Part shown: positions 15,329-22,813 of the stretch, in pieces
Layout: each line of letters opens with the position of its first letter
Position numbering within the stretch: position 1 is the first letter of the stretch
Assembly (NCBI RefSeq): GCF_000520995.1
Contig: NZ_JACA01000006.1
Location: 1 to 36,102, forward strand
Length of the DNA: 36,102 nt
Source of the DNA: Aquimarina macrocephali JAMB N27
GTDB taxonomy: Bacteria; Bacteroidota; Bacteroidia; Flavobacteriales; Flavobacteriaceae
Direction: 5' to 3'
The notes under the pieces: generated by a model
Database searches by the model: none
Seen by the model: the letters and a program-made list of their open reading frames with translations, nothing else
Told to the model about the DNA's origin: nothing
Made by a program: the position numbers and the translations under genes

Positions 15329-16657
15329 TTAATTTTTATCTTTTGTGTACGTGTCGGATCTACCATAGACATTCTTCGTCATTAATGCTTCGACCTGATC
15401 ATTTGTTCTTAAGAATAGTATCCTCACATCTGTAAGTTCGCCATATTGAAAGGTTGAATTATCAATCGGGGTTAACTTAACCTTTGAGTCAGGTGCATCA
15501 CTTTGGTAATATAACACGCCGTTTTCTAAACTAATACTTAGCTCTGCATACGTCCCTACATAATTTTCTAAAGAGGACAAAGGAACATTTACAGGAGTTT
15601 GGACTGCTTTTAAAGTACCCATATGCCAATCATAAAAATCATTTCTAAAAGCATCTGTATTAACGCTTTTTAATGAATCTAAAGCTTTTAAACGAGCGGA
15701 TATTAATGCATCTTTTTCAGAAGTTTTTATATGAGGAATAACCCCTACTCCTTCCCAATTTGAATTCGTAATTGGGTTAATTGCTCGCCCTGTAGGTGTC
15801 CAAACTTTGAATTTATTTGATACCTGGAACGACTCACCTGGGTGTGCTCCTCCACCAGAAGTTTCACCAATGATCATAGCACGTTTTAAGTGTTTTAAGT
15901 TATATGAAAACTCTTCAGCTGCAGAAAATGTACTACTACCAGTTAGTATATATAACTGTACATCTGGTAATCTTTTTCCAGGAACATATGGTAAGGTCCA
16001 AAACTGTTCACTTGTTTCGTCTATTCTATTATAGAACGTATTTAAATGGATAGCGTCACCCTTAAAAAAATAGCTGGATAACAACTGAACCATCTGCGGA
16101 TACCCTCCACCATTATTTCTTAAATCAAAAATTATAGCATCTGTATTACTTAAAAAATTCATTGTAGCAATTACAGTTTCACTGGCATATTCTGGATTAC
16201 GAAAACCTCTAAAATTTATATATCCGATATTTCCATCGAGGATTTTAACTTCTTTAAACGTAAAGTTATCTCTCTTCTCCATTTCCATCATTTTTTCAAG
16301 AAACTTCTCACGGTCTTCAGCACTCATTTCTGTTTGCTGTCCTCTTGGATTTTCAAGATTATAAAAAACTCTTAAGTGTTTATCATGATTTATTGATTGT
16401 ACATCTTTTGTAAGAATTTTTGCTAGCTCTTTTGGATTACTTAAACTCCTATAACGACCATTTCTTAAATTACTATTAATCAATTCTACTATTGCATTGG
16501 CAATTTCGGGAAATACGTATTTTTCCTTTATTACTTTTCCAACTTCATGGATTGTTTCTCTAATTTCTTTTGTTGTTAATTCTTCAGTCTTGTTTTGAGA
16601 ATAACCAATTATAAAGGTTAAAAGAAAAAATAAAATAAGTGTTTTGCGTTTTTTCAT
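15329..16657 (-). CDS. Secreted S41 family (C-terminal-processing-like) peptidase
   Basis: The 442-aa protein has the signal peptide MKKRKTLILFFLLTFIIGYS. The N-terminal helical domain (about 22-130) is like IRBP-type S41 proteins (IHEVGKVIKEKYVFPEIA). Catalytic-core motifs are IIFDLRNNGGGYP (about 200-212), TGSSTFSAAEEF with the probable nucleophile serine (about 265-276), and IIGETSGGGAHPGE (about 287-300). No PDZ domain is present. The C-terminal 70 residues (LSSLENYVGTYAELSISLEN) form a beta domain found after such peptidases and after serine beta-lactamase-like proteins. It is monocistronic and convergent with the LysR gene. It is the second S41 protein in the window, but is not closely similar to the first. 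Confidence 0.9.
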   Translation of the reverse strand: MKKRKTLILFFLLTFIIGYSQNKTEELTTKEIRETIHEVGKVIKEKYVFPEIANAIVELINSNLRNGRYRSLSNPKELAKILTKDVQSINHDKHLRVFYNLENPRGQQTEMSAEDREKFLEKMMEMEKRDNFTFKEVKILDGNIGYINFRGFRNPEYASETVIATMNFLSNTDAIIFDLRNNGGGYPQMVQLLSSYFFKGDAIHLNTFYNRIDETSEQFWTLPYVPGKRLPDVQLYILTGSSTFSAAEEFSYNLKHLKRAMIIGETSGGGAHPGESFQVSNKFKVWTPTGRAINPITNSNWEGVGVIPHIKTSEKDALISARLKALDSLKSVNTDAFRNDFYDWHMGTLKAVQTPVNVPLSSLENYVGTYAELSISLENGVLYYQSDAPDSKVKLTPIDNSTFQYGELTDVRILFLRTNDQVEALMTKNVYGRSDTYTKDKN

Positions 16658-16764
16658 TTTTTTAAATTGTCTTATAAAGCATTAACTTTAAATTTCTATT
16701 CGACAAAAGTGAATAAAGCTATTTATGTTTTAAAATGATATAGATAAACTTGGCGAGTTAATAG

Positions 16765-17217
16765 ACGTTTTATAGGATTCTGTCTATTTATAAAAAGTTA
16801 ACTATTGATATGTATCCAGACAACGCTGCAGCCATTTGGTCTTTAGGTATGGCATATTACTATAATAATGAGTATGACAAAGCTTTAAAATGCTATAAAA
16901 AGAGTACAGAATTGATTCCTAATTTACCTAAGGGATATGAATTTATGTCTGTAATGTATCTGATGAAAGGTGAGAACGAAAAAGCAATGGAGTATCTGGA
17001 GCTCGCAAAGAATTATGGAGCTAACGCTAAAAATGATATTTACTTTGCTGAATACGAGCATTTGTTATATTATAAAAATGGCCTTTATACTAAAACAATG
17101 AAGTCTATCGAAAAGGCATATACCTATGGAAAACATCATAAAAACAGTGAAAGCCTAAAAAAAACGTATGAAGCTGCTAAAACGAAATTAGATTCAATAC
17201 AATCATCAAAATTGTAA
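16765..17217 (+). pseudogene. 5'-truncated TPR-repeat protein remnant
   Basis: The possible start ATG at 16810 gives 135 aa made of about three TPR units (AIWSLGMAYYYNNEYDKALKCYKKS; then KGYEFMSVMYLMKGENEKAM). There is no signal peptide, although TPR tails of this type normally follow an exported hydrolase. The frame stays open 15 codons upstream of that ATG to a TAG at 16762. Those codons read ...ILSIYKKLTID before MYPDNAAA, exactly as a TPR helix would continue (compare SMVLELFPNSANA in the protein at 288-1937). No TAnnTTTG box is seen close upstream. I infer the C-terminal remnant of a larger gene; it could still be expressed as a small TPR protein. Confidence 0.55.
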
Positions 17218-17264
17218 AGTGTCATAGTTTTTAATACATAACAACTAAAAAATGATCATTTATG

Positions 17265-17295
17265 ATAACCTTTGGACTTCGGTTTCAGAGGTTAT
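17265..17295. terminator. Bidirectional hairpin terminator with UUCG loop
   Basis: ATAACCT (17265-17271) pairs with AGGTTAT (17289-17295) and the stem continues imperfectly to a C(TTCG)G tetraloop. It lies between the convergent TPR remnant and the AraC gene. Confidence 0.6.
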
Positions 17296-17329
17296 TTGTT
17301 TGCTTATTTTAACACTACCATTTTAAAAA

Positions 17330-18397
17330 TCAAACTCGGTCTTTTCTATACTTTGATGGTGTTATACCTTCAAATTTCTTAAATGCACCATTAAAAGAAG
17401 AAAGACTACTAAAACCTGTATCAAATGCAATTGATGAAATGGTATATTTATCACTTTCTGTATCTGAAAGCATTCTCTTAGCGTCTTGAATTCGATAATA
17501 ATTAATAAAATCGTTGAAGTTTCGTTTGGCATATTGATTAATAACCGAGGATGTTAGTTGTGTGGTTTTTCCTATCATGATACTCAGTTTTGCAAGAGAT
17601 ACATCTGGTTCGAGATACAATTTGGTATCCATAACCAATTTTGAAATCTCATCAAATAAAAGGTTATTATTGGTTGTTTTAAACACATTGCCATCCAGAT
17701 CTGTAGCTTTAAGTTGGAATGCTTTATAGCTTAAAAAATAGATAATTACAGAATATAATATTGGACCTACAACATAAGGTACTGTTTCATCTAATATGTT
17801 TAAAACATAAGATCCCCAGATGACCACAAAACCAATAATTAAGAGATGTAACCAATTTAATATTGCGCTACGAGATTTTGTTTGTTGCTCTTGTCGATAG
17901 TCCTTCTTTGCTCGTTTTAAAAGCCTCCAGGACAAAGCGATATAAAAAGCAAAATGTAGGTATATAAAAATAAGACCGCTCGAAAAAACGATAATAACCA
18001 GCTTGCTATTTTCGTACCATTCTTTAGTCACAAAAAGACTGGAGATAAAAATCAAAGCAAATGGAACGAATTCCAAAAGATAATATTTGGGTAATTTGAA
18101 ATTAGGGCGTGTCATCCCAAAAACATACCACCTTAAAAGTGGCCCAATTAGTAAAAGAAATGCTAATCCAACAAAAATAAATATAGGCTCCAGACCATCA
18201 CCAAAATTTAACATGATCGATTTACCTATTCTAAATGCCATACATACAAGAATCAACCCCAGTAAAAGATTGCTTAATGTTTTTTTCTTTTTGAAAACAC
18301 TTAAATAGAAGGCAAATAATACCCCATGCAAAAGCCCAGCACTGCTAATAATTACAAGTAATATATCTAAAAAACTCAATGGAATTATTTTTTCCAA
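17330..18397 (-). CDS. Membrane-embedded AraC family regulator
   Basis: The 355-aa protein has seven or so transmembrane helices over about residues 8-240 (FLDILLVIISSAGLLHGVLF; LLLIGPLLRWYVFGM). A linker (about 245-265) leads to a C-terminal AraC double helix-turn-helix (about 265-353; LAKLSIMIGKTTQLTSSVIN, then FDTGFSSLSSFNGAFKKF). Such 7TM-AraC proteins are common in Bacteroidota and are taken to be one-component membrane sensors. The frame-defined start is a TTG at 18397, but that TTG overlaps a perfect -7 box (18395-18402), so translation more likely begins a few codons later, for example at the TTG at 18379. It lies behind the terminator of the DJ-1/PfpI gene and is the candidate regulator of that gene (inference). 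Confidence 0.85.
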   Translation of the reverse strand: MEKIIPLSFLDILLVIISSAGLLHGVLFAFYLSVFKKKKTLSNLLLGLILVCMAFRIGKSIMLNFGDGLEPIFIFVGLAFLLLIGPLLRWYVFGMTRPNFKLPKYYLLEFVPFALIFISSLFVTKEWYENSKLVIIVFSSGLIFIYLHFAFYIALSWRLLKRAKKDYRQEQQTKSRSAILNWLHLLIIGFVVIWGSYVLNILDETVPYVVGPILYSVIIYFLSYKAFQLKATDLDGNVFKTTNNNLLFDEISKLVMDTKLYLEPDVSLAKLSIMIGKTTQLTSSVINQYAKRNFNDFINYYRIQDAKRMLSDTESDKYTISSIAFDTGFSSLSSFNGAFKKFEGITPSKYRKDRV

Positions 18398-18402
18398 ATG
18401 TA
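18395..18402 (-). promoter_or_regulatory. -7 box TACATTTG at the start of the AraC gene
   Basis: The minus strand reads TACATTTG, an exact TAnnTTTG match, just past the terminator hairpin of the upstream gene. The predicted transcription start is near 18389, inside the longest reading frame. Confidence 0.5.
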
Positions 18403-18421
18403 GGGATATTTAGAATTCAAA

Positions 18422-18455
18422 GAAAGTACAAACCTAGTATTAAGTTTGTACTTTC
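18422..18455 (-). terminator. Hairpin terminator after the DJ-1/PfpI gene
   Basis: A perfect 12-bp stem, GAAAGTACAAAC (18422-18433) with GTTTGTACTTTC (18444-18455), has a 10-nt loop. It begins 34 nt after the minus-strand stop at 18490 and is followed by TTTG on that strand. Confidence 0.75.
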
Positions 18456-18489
18456 AATATGACATAAATACTGCTCACTCTGTAAACCT

Positions 18490-19593
18490 CTATATATTCT
18501 TAGATTGACTTTTTGCATATGATGTTAAACTAATAAGATTAAAAAACCGTCCAATACTACCCTTCATGATTGCAACGACACTATGTACAGCAATAAGTTG
18601 CCTGGCCAGAGGTTTATTTTCGACAGTCGATATTTGCTTAATTAATTCTTTGGCTTTCTGAGTACCTCCTTCTTCATATGCAATTAAGACCTTCATCGCA
18701 TTTTCTTCGGCTGTTATTTCTCTATGCTTTGGTGTATATCCCAATGCCGAAATCATAGTTTCTGCTAATATCCATGTAGACCAAGGGTTTTGACCTGTTA
18801 CCAAGTTTTTATCATAACTAATATGCTCTAAATACGTGGCTCCCTCATTAAAACGCGCACCCTGAGCTACTAGTTTATCCTGTAAAAGGAAAGGAAATAT
18901 TTCTTCGGCATCTGGAATAAGTAGTAATTCTTCATTATTAGTAAAACTACTCACTTTTTTGTTTTCTAGCAACGGGCGGCCAGTGTCGAGAGTTACATTT
19001 ACTAAAGCCGCTGGCCCATGACATACTGCGCCAACCACCTTATTTGATTGATATAAATTACGTACAATATTTTGAATAGCCTTATTTTTAGGAAAATCAA
19101 ACATTGCCCCTTTTCCTCCTGCAAAAAATACAGCTTCATATACATCTGGGTTAATACTTTTTACCGGAATGGTATGTTTTACTTTATGTTGAGCAATGCT
19201 ATCGTTTAAAAATGCAAAATCATATTTTCCCATATCATCATCATCAATCACAACTGGTGGTTCTCCTCCCAACGGACTGGCAATATCAACTTCAAAACCA
19301 TTAGCTTGAAAAACGTAATAAGCACGTGATAATTCAGTTAACTCATAACCCGTACTTTTATCAGTGTTTCCCATAGTAGCTGTACTTGTCACTATAGCCA
19401 AGATTTTTCCTCGTGAAGGCTGGATGTCTTCAGATAAATATGGTAAATCAAATGTTTGTGTAATAGACAAATCAGTACCCATTTCTTCTATAGGTAATAA
19501 ACTCATGAACCACCAACCGAAAACTAGAAGGAAGACGATTATACTGCTAAAGACAATTAGAATCCATTTAAGAATTGGATATTTTTTAAACAT
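18490..19593 (-). CDS. Membrane-anchored DJ-1/PfpI family protein
   Basis: The 367-aa protein has an uncleaved N-terminal anchor (about residues 9-33, WILIVFSSIIVFLLVFGWW), so the catalytic domain is probably periplasmic. Residues about 60-285 form the class I glutamine-amidotransferase-like/DJ-1 fold. The nucleophile-elbow cysteine is Cys191 (VVGAVCHGPAAL), preceded by FFAGGKGAMFDFP and followed by LVTGQNPWSTW. These blocks match the Hsp31/ThiJ branch. An extra C-terminal tail of about 80 residues is unusual. The molecular function (glyoxalase, chaperone or peptidase-like) cannot be read from sequence. It has its own terminator. A lipoprotein paralogue is at 35191-35943. Confidence 0.88.
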   Translation of the reverse strand: MFKKYPILKWILIVFSSIIVFLLVFGWWFMSLLPIEEMGTDLSITQTFDLPYLSEDIQPSRGKILAIVTSTATMGNTDKSTGYELTELSRAYYVFQANGFEVDIASPLGGEPPVVIDDDDMGKYDFAFLNDSIAQHKVKHTIPVKSINPDVYEAVFFAGGKGAMFDFPKNKAIQNIVRNLYQSNKVVGAVCHGPAALVNVTLDTGRPLLENKKVSSFTNNEELLLIPDAEEIFPFLLQDKLVAQGARFNEGATYLEHISYDKNLVTGQNPWSTWILAETMISALGYTPKHREITAEENAMKVLIAYEEGGTQKAKELIKQISTVENKPLARQLIAVHSVVAIMKGSIGRFFNLISLTSYAKSQSKNI

Positions 19594-19645
19594 AACATGA
19601 TTTTTAGAATTACAGTACGAAGTACTACCAAAATCATCACAAAAA

Positions 19646-19670
19646 CTGTCGGAATGATAATTCTGTCAGA
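19646..19670. promoter_or_regulatory. Direct repeats upstream of the DJ-1/PfpI gene
   Basis: CTGTCGGA (19646-19653) and CTGTCAGA (19663-19670) are 17 bp apart, about 55-75 bp upstream of the ATG at 19593. Nearer the gene lies the small palindrome AGTACGAAGTACT at about 19614-19626. AraC-type proteins bind direct repeats, so these are candidate sites for the neighbouring AraC. Confidence 0.25.
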
Positions 19671-19712
19671 CTAAATTATGTTTTGAATACCTTAGGTAGT
19701 ATTCAGATAAAC

Positions 19713-19746
19713 AAAAAAGAGACCATCTATAAAGATGATCTCTTTG
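19713..19746 (-). terminator. Terminator of the small peptide gene
   Basis: On the minus strand, AAAGAGATCATC pairs with GATGGTCTCTTTT across a 6-nt loop, with one mismatch, and runs into six T. It lies 53 nt beyond the stop of the 58-aa precursor gene and supports that gene being a real transcription unit. Confidence 0.75.
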
Positions 19747-19798
19747 AATATTCTAAAATAAATTCGATTAGAATTTTAATGTCATAATTAAAGAAATG

Positions 19799-19975
19799 TT
19801 AGCATATATAATGACCACTCCAAGGTATATAACAACATACCTTAACACCGTCTACATATATGAATGAGCCATCTCCGCCACATGGACGACTTGGGCCTGC
19901 GCCTGCGACAATATTTTTTTGCTCATTTTTAGATAACTCTTTAGATCCTGTTACATTTAAAAGTGCTTTTTTCAT
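19799..19975 (-). CDS. Four-cysteine RiPP/bacteriocin-like precursor peptide
   Basis: This 58-codon gene begins MKKALLNVTGSKELSKNEQK and ends CCYIPWSGHYIC. The leader LSKNEQKNIVAG matches the Bacteroidota double-glycine leader pattern (LSKxEQKxIxGG): Leu at -12, Ser -11, Glu -8, Ile -4 and Gly -1 fall in register if cleavage follows Gly25; Ala replaces Gly at -2. The core of 33 residues has Cys at 32, 47, 48 and 58, many Gly, and two Pro-flanked turns, suitable for two disulfides or other modification. It has its own terminator. No C39 peptidase/ABC exporter or modifying enzyme lies in the window, so export would rely on genes elsewhere. Bacteroidota genomes often carry such orphan precursors. 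The activity (bacteriocin or signal) is not known. Confidence 0.8.
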   Translation of the reverse strand: MKKALLNVTGSKELSKNEQKNIVAGAGPSRPCGGDGSFIYVDGVKVCCYIPWSGHYIC

Positions 19976-20121
19976 AATTCAGAATTTTAGGTTTTAAGAA
20001 TATTTTTTAAATAGAATTCAACTCTAAATTTAATGTTTTCTAATACGGTAATCAATGACATTAATTAAACTTTAAGAATCATTTTATCAATATTCTGGTG
20101 CTCTCTATCCTTTTGATAAGC

Positions 20122-20138
20122 TCCCGAAGTACTCGGGA
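20122..20138. repeat. Short palindrome TCCCGAAGTACTCGGGA
   Basis: A near-perfect 17-bp palindrome with CCCGA/TCGGG arms lies between the peptide gene and the NmrA-like operon. Similar GC-rich CCCGA...TCGGG palindromes occur as short intergenic repeats in flavobacteria. It is 33 bp past the stop of the minus-strand gene that ends at 20171, so it may act in its transcript end. Confidence 0.5.
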
Positions 20139-20170
20139 TAAAGTTTAAGTTCTTCCAAAGCATATTTAAT

Positions 20171-21022
20171 TTATTTTCTAGTTTCAACTTTGTGTTTTTG
20201 CCAAATTCCAGACTTAGCTGTATTAGAAATATACTCTGAAAAATCAATCGGTTTTCTTTTTAATACTTTTTCAATATCATTTGTGATTTCAGAATTATTA
20301 GGGCTTCCTAGAACTTCAGAGAATAAATATTCCACCAACCAGATAAAATCAGCTGGTACCCCCTGTTGTTTCAGCATCTTAATATAACTAGGTAAAGTAA
20401 TTGGTGTAAATAAAATATTTCTTCCGGTAACTTCAGAAATCTCTTGGATTACGTCTTTAAACGTAAGTTGTCTTGGTCCTGTTAATTGATAAATTTCTCC
20501 ATTATGTTCTTCATTTAATAACGCAGCAACAGCCACATCTGCAATATCGCCTGTATCAACATAAGGTACTTTTGCTTCTGCTTGTGGTAAAGCAACAAAT
20601 CCATCAAGAATAGGCTCTAAGAAAAAACTTTCACTAAAATTTTGATTAAACCAACTTGCTCTAACTATAGTATAATCTAATCCTGAGTGTATCACTACTT
20701 GTTCGCAAAGTTCGGCCTCTCTCTCTCCTTTTCCTGATAGTAATACCAATTTTTTAACTCCACATTTTTTCGCTTGTTTTGTTAGTTCTTCAATAGCTTC
20801 TAATGCACCTGGAACCGCTAAGTCTGGTTGAAATGTAATGTATACTTTATCCATTCCTTGCATACACTCTGACCATGTTTCAGAATTACCCCAATCAAAT
20901 GAAGGAGATCCTGTTCGTGAGCCGATTCTAACGTAATGCCCTGTTTCGGTTAATTTATGCGCTACTTTGCGGCCCGTTTTTCCAGTTCCGCCGATGACTA
21001 AAATGTTATTTCTATTTTCCAT
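20171..21022 (-). CDS. NmrA-like NAD(P)H-binding oxidoreductase
   Basis: The 283-aa atypical short-chain dehydrogenase has an N-terminal dinucleotide site, ILVIGGTGKTGRKVAHKL (8-25; GGTGxTG). DYTIVRASWFNQNF (about 136-149) and VPYVDTGDIADVAVAALL (about 168-185) are the NmrA/azoreductase-family blocks. It lacks the YxxxK catalytic pair of true SDR enzymes, so it is either an NADPH-dependent reductase of quinone type or a redox sensor. It is the last gene of an apparent operon AraC, DUF1772, NmrA-like (gap of 52 bp to DUF1772). Confidence 0.88.
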   Translation of the reverse strand: MENRNNILVIGGTGKTGRKVAHKLTETGHYVRIGSRTGSPSFDWGNSETWSECMQGMDKVYITFQPDLAVPGALEAIEELTKQAKKCGVKKLVLLSGKGEREAELCEQVVIHSGLDYTIVRASWFNQNFSESFFLEPILDGFVALPQAEAKVPYVDTGDIADVAVAALLNEEHNGEIYQLTGPRQLTFKDVIQEISEVTGRNILFTPITLPSYIKMLKQQGVPADFIWLVEYLFSEVLGSPNNSEITNDIEKVLKRKPIDFSEYISNTAKSGIWQKHKVETRK

Positions 21023-21074
21023 ATTTATATTTATTAATTATCATTTTTAGATCATACCTCAATATTTTTATATT

Positions 21075-21581
21075 CTAGATATTACTTTTAGATGATTGAA
21101 TAAGGCTAAGAATCAACAATAGAAATGAAATAATAGACGCAAGTGTTCTTATTAAATGAAAACGATTCCATTTTACTTCAAACTTTTCTCGTAAGTGTTT
21201 TAATTCTTCTATACTACTAGAAGCTAAATCGGTTTTGTCTAACATTTCATTTAAGGGTACATTACCAAAAATGGTAATAAATACTACTCCAAAAAAGTAA
21301 CATACTGTGACCATTATTAACAACCATGTAAGCGTATTTGAAACATTTTTGAATAAATACAAGTTCAATAGGTTTAATAAAAAAGGGCTAAAAAATACTA
21401 CAAAAAACAGAGGATTTAATATTGTTCTATTCATTTCCTTAAAAGATTGTAAAAAACCAATATCGTTGAGTTTCCCTATTCCCGGAGCGATAGTATTTGA
21501 CCATATAAAACAAAGACCGGCAGACATTCCGGTAAATAAAATGGTTAAAATTAGAGTTGCAGATTTTAATGATAATTCCAT
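21075..21581 (-). CDS. DUF1772 (anthrone-oxygenase-like) membrane protein
   Basis: The 168-aa protein has four transmembrane segments. It opens with LILTILFTGMSAGLCFIWSN, has FLQSFKEMNRTILNPLFF in the first loop, and FGNVPLNEML with the C-terminal RFHLIRTLASIISF; these are the conserved blocks of DUF1772, the family that includes fungal anthrone oxygenases. The role in bacteria is unproven. A purine-rich AGGAAATAAGG just before the ATG is an unusually good ribosome-binding site for this genome. It sits between the AraC regulator and the NmrA-like reductase on the same strand; the three probably form one redox unit. Confidence 0.85.
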   Translation of the reverse strand: MELSLKSATLILTILFTGMSAGLCFIWSNTIAPGIGKLNDIGFLQSFKEMNRTILNPLFFVVFFSPFLLNLLNLYLFKNVSNTLTWLLIMVTVCYFFGVVFITIFGNVPLNEMLDKTDLASSSIEELKHLREKFEVKWNRFHLIRTLASIISFLLLILSLIQSSKSNI

Positions 21582-21671
21582 CCTTATTTCCTTTTACTTG
21601 ATACGACAAAGGTGGCGTAGAACGGGAAATACTATTTGTTTTAAAAGGATAATAATTTGTTCGAAAAGTTG

Positions 21672-22526
21672 CTATTTAATCTGACTTGGGCGATATCCAA
21701 ACTTTTTTTCGAAGGCATTTGAGAAAGAACTTAGACTATTATAGCCAACATGCCAAGCTGCTTCTTGTACTGTGGCTTCTTGATTTCTAATTATTTTGTG
21801 CGCTAAAGTAAGGCGCTCGTTTTGAAGGTATTTAAATACTGGAACACCAAAAAATGCTTTAAATTCTTTTTTCAATTTAGAAGTATTCAATCCAATTTGC
21901 TTAGAAATCTCATTAAGTGAAGGTGGATCATCTATATTTTGTAGTAAAATTTCCTTAGCTTGATTAAGTTTTTCTCGTTCGGGAGTCTTTATATTTTCAT
22001 TTTTCAAAGACGCCAATTGGTCAAAAAAATGAGAAAGTAATGTTGTTATTTGGCTACGAAAAAACATCATTTTTGTTTTTCCTTCGTATTGAATATTGAA
22101 TAAAGAATCCACTATAGATTGCATTTCTGGAGTCATTATAAAACTTGACCCTTCTACATAATGATCTGAAGGGTTAACGAGCTGATCGAGCATTTCACCA
22201 AATAGTTCTCCTTCTTGATTTGGTAGATTATTTATAGTTTTAAGGGATGTTGCTATTACTAAACATTCTAAGGGTTTTGTAGCAGAAACAGAATGTATAA
22301 ATTCCACCTTTTCGTCTGCATAAAATGAAAGTGTCAATCCTTTTGTATAGCTAAACTCTTTTTGATTTTCACCATATTTCACCTTTAAATCAACATCTCC
22401 AGAACCATAAAAAGCAACCCCAATTATTGGCTCATCAAAGAAGCACGAATCTATTGTTGGTTCATTAACTTTGGCTTCTTCAACCAGAATTGTAAAGTCA
22501 TTTATGTCTATAATATCCCTTGTCAT
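21672..22526 (-). CDS. AraC family transcriptional regulator
   Basis: The 284-aa cytoplasmic protein has an N-terminal ligand domain (about 1-165) and a C-terminal AraC double helix-turn-helix (about 190-284; LNEISKQIGLNTSKLKKEFK, EAAWHVGYNSLSSFSNAFEK, KFGYRPSQIK). It resembles the PchR/YbtA-like group in layout, but the ligand is unknown. It is the first gene of the AraC-DUF1772-NmrA unit (90-bp gap to DUF1772). A -7 box TAACTTTG (22538-22545) lies so close that the mRNA leader would be about five nt. Confidence 0.88.
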   Translation of the reverse strand: MTRDIIDINDFTILVEEAKVNEPTIDSCFFDEPIIGVAFYGSGDVDLKVKYGENQKEFSYTKGLTLSFYADEKVEFIHSVSATKPLECLVIATSLKTINNLPNQEGELFGEMLDQLVNPSDHYVEGSSFIMTPEMQSIVDSLFNIQYEGKTKMMFFRSQITTLLSHFFDQLASLKNENIKTPEREKLNQAKEILLQNIDDPPSLNEISKQIGLNTSKLKKEFKAFFGVPVFKYLQNERLTLAHKIIRNQEATVQEAAWHVGYNSLSSFSNAFEKKFGYRPSQIK

Positions 22527-22537
22527 ATAATGTATAA

Positions 22538-22545
22538 CAAAGTTA
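22538..22545 (-). promoter_or_regulatory. -7 box TAACTTTG for the AraC operon
   Basis: The minus strand reads TAACTTTG, an exact TAnnTTTG match ending 11 bp before the ATG at 22526. This implies an almost leaderless transcript. Confidence 0.5.
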
Positions 22546-22689
22546 CAAAATTTTGAGTTTGGTACTGTTTTCTAATAAAATTCTGCTTTTCTAATAGATA
22601 TTTACGACACATTCTTTTAATAAGTGCATGAACTATGTCATTTTGGATATTAAATACTAAATCATATGGGAGACAACATATCACAATTT

Positions 22690-22721
22690 AAAGAGCCTAT
22701 CACTTTTGTGATAGGCTCTTT
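22690..22721. terminator. Strong bidirectional terminator (14-bp perfect stem)
   Basis: AAAGAGCCTATCAC (22690-22703) and GTGATAGGCTCTTT (22708-22721) pair perfectly around TTTT. It lies 93 nt after the receptor-partner gene stop on the minus strand and insulates that operon from the AraC promoter. Confidence 0.85.
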
Positions 22722-22813
22722 ACTGGTAGAATTGGCTAATTCATTAACATATATTGAAAGTTAATATGGTACACTGCTGTAATACAAATTACACTCATTA
22801 CCACATAAGATTT

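Noticed and set aside
20065..20247. 60-codon frame between the peptide gene and the NmrA-like gene, with an internal MLWKNLNF start
   Set aside because: It overlaps the end of the NmrA-like gene in another frame and includes the CCCGA palindrome; no leader or domain is visible.
22667..22765. A short plus-strand frame starting MGDNISQFKEPITF
   Set aside because: It reads through both arms of the perfect terminator hairpin at 22690-22721, so it is an accident of that sequence.
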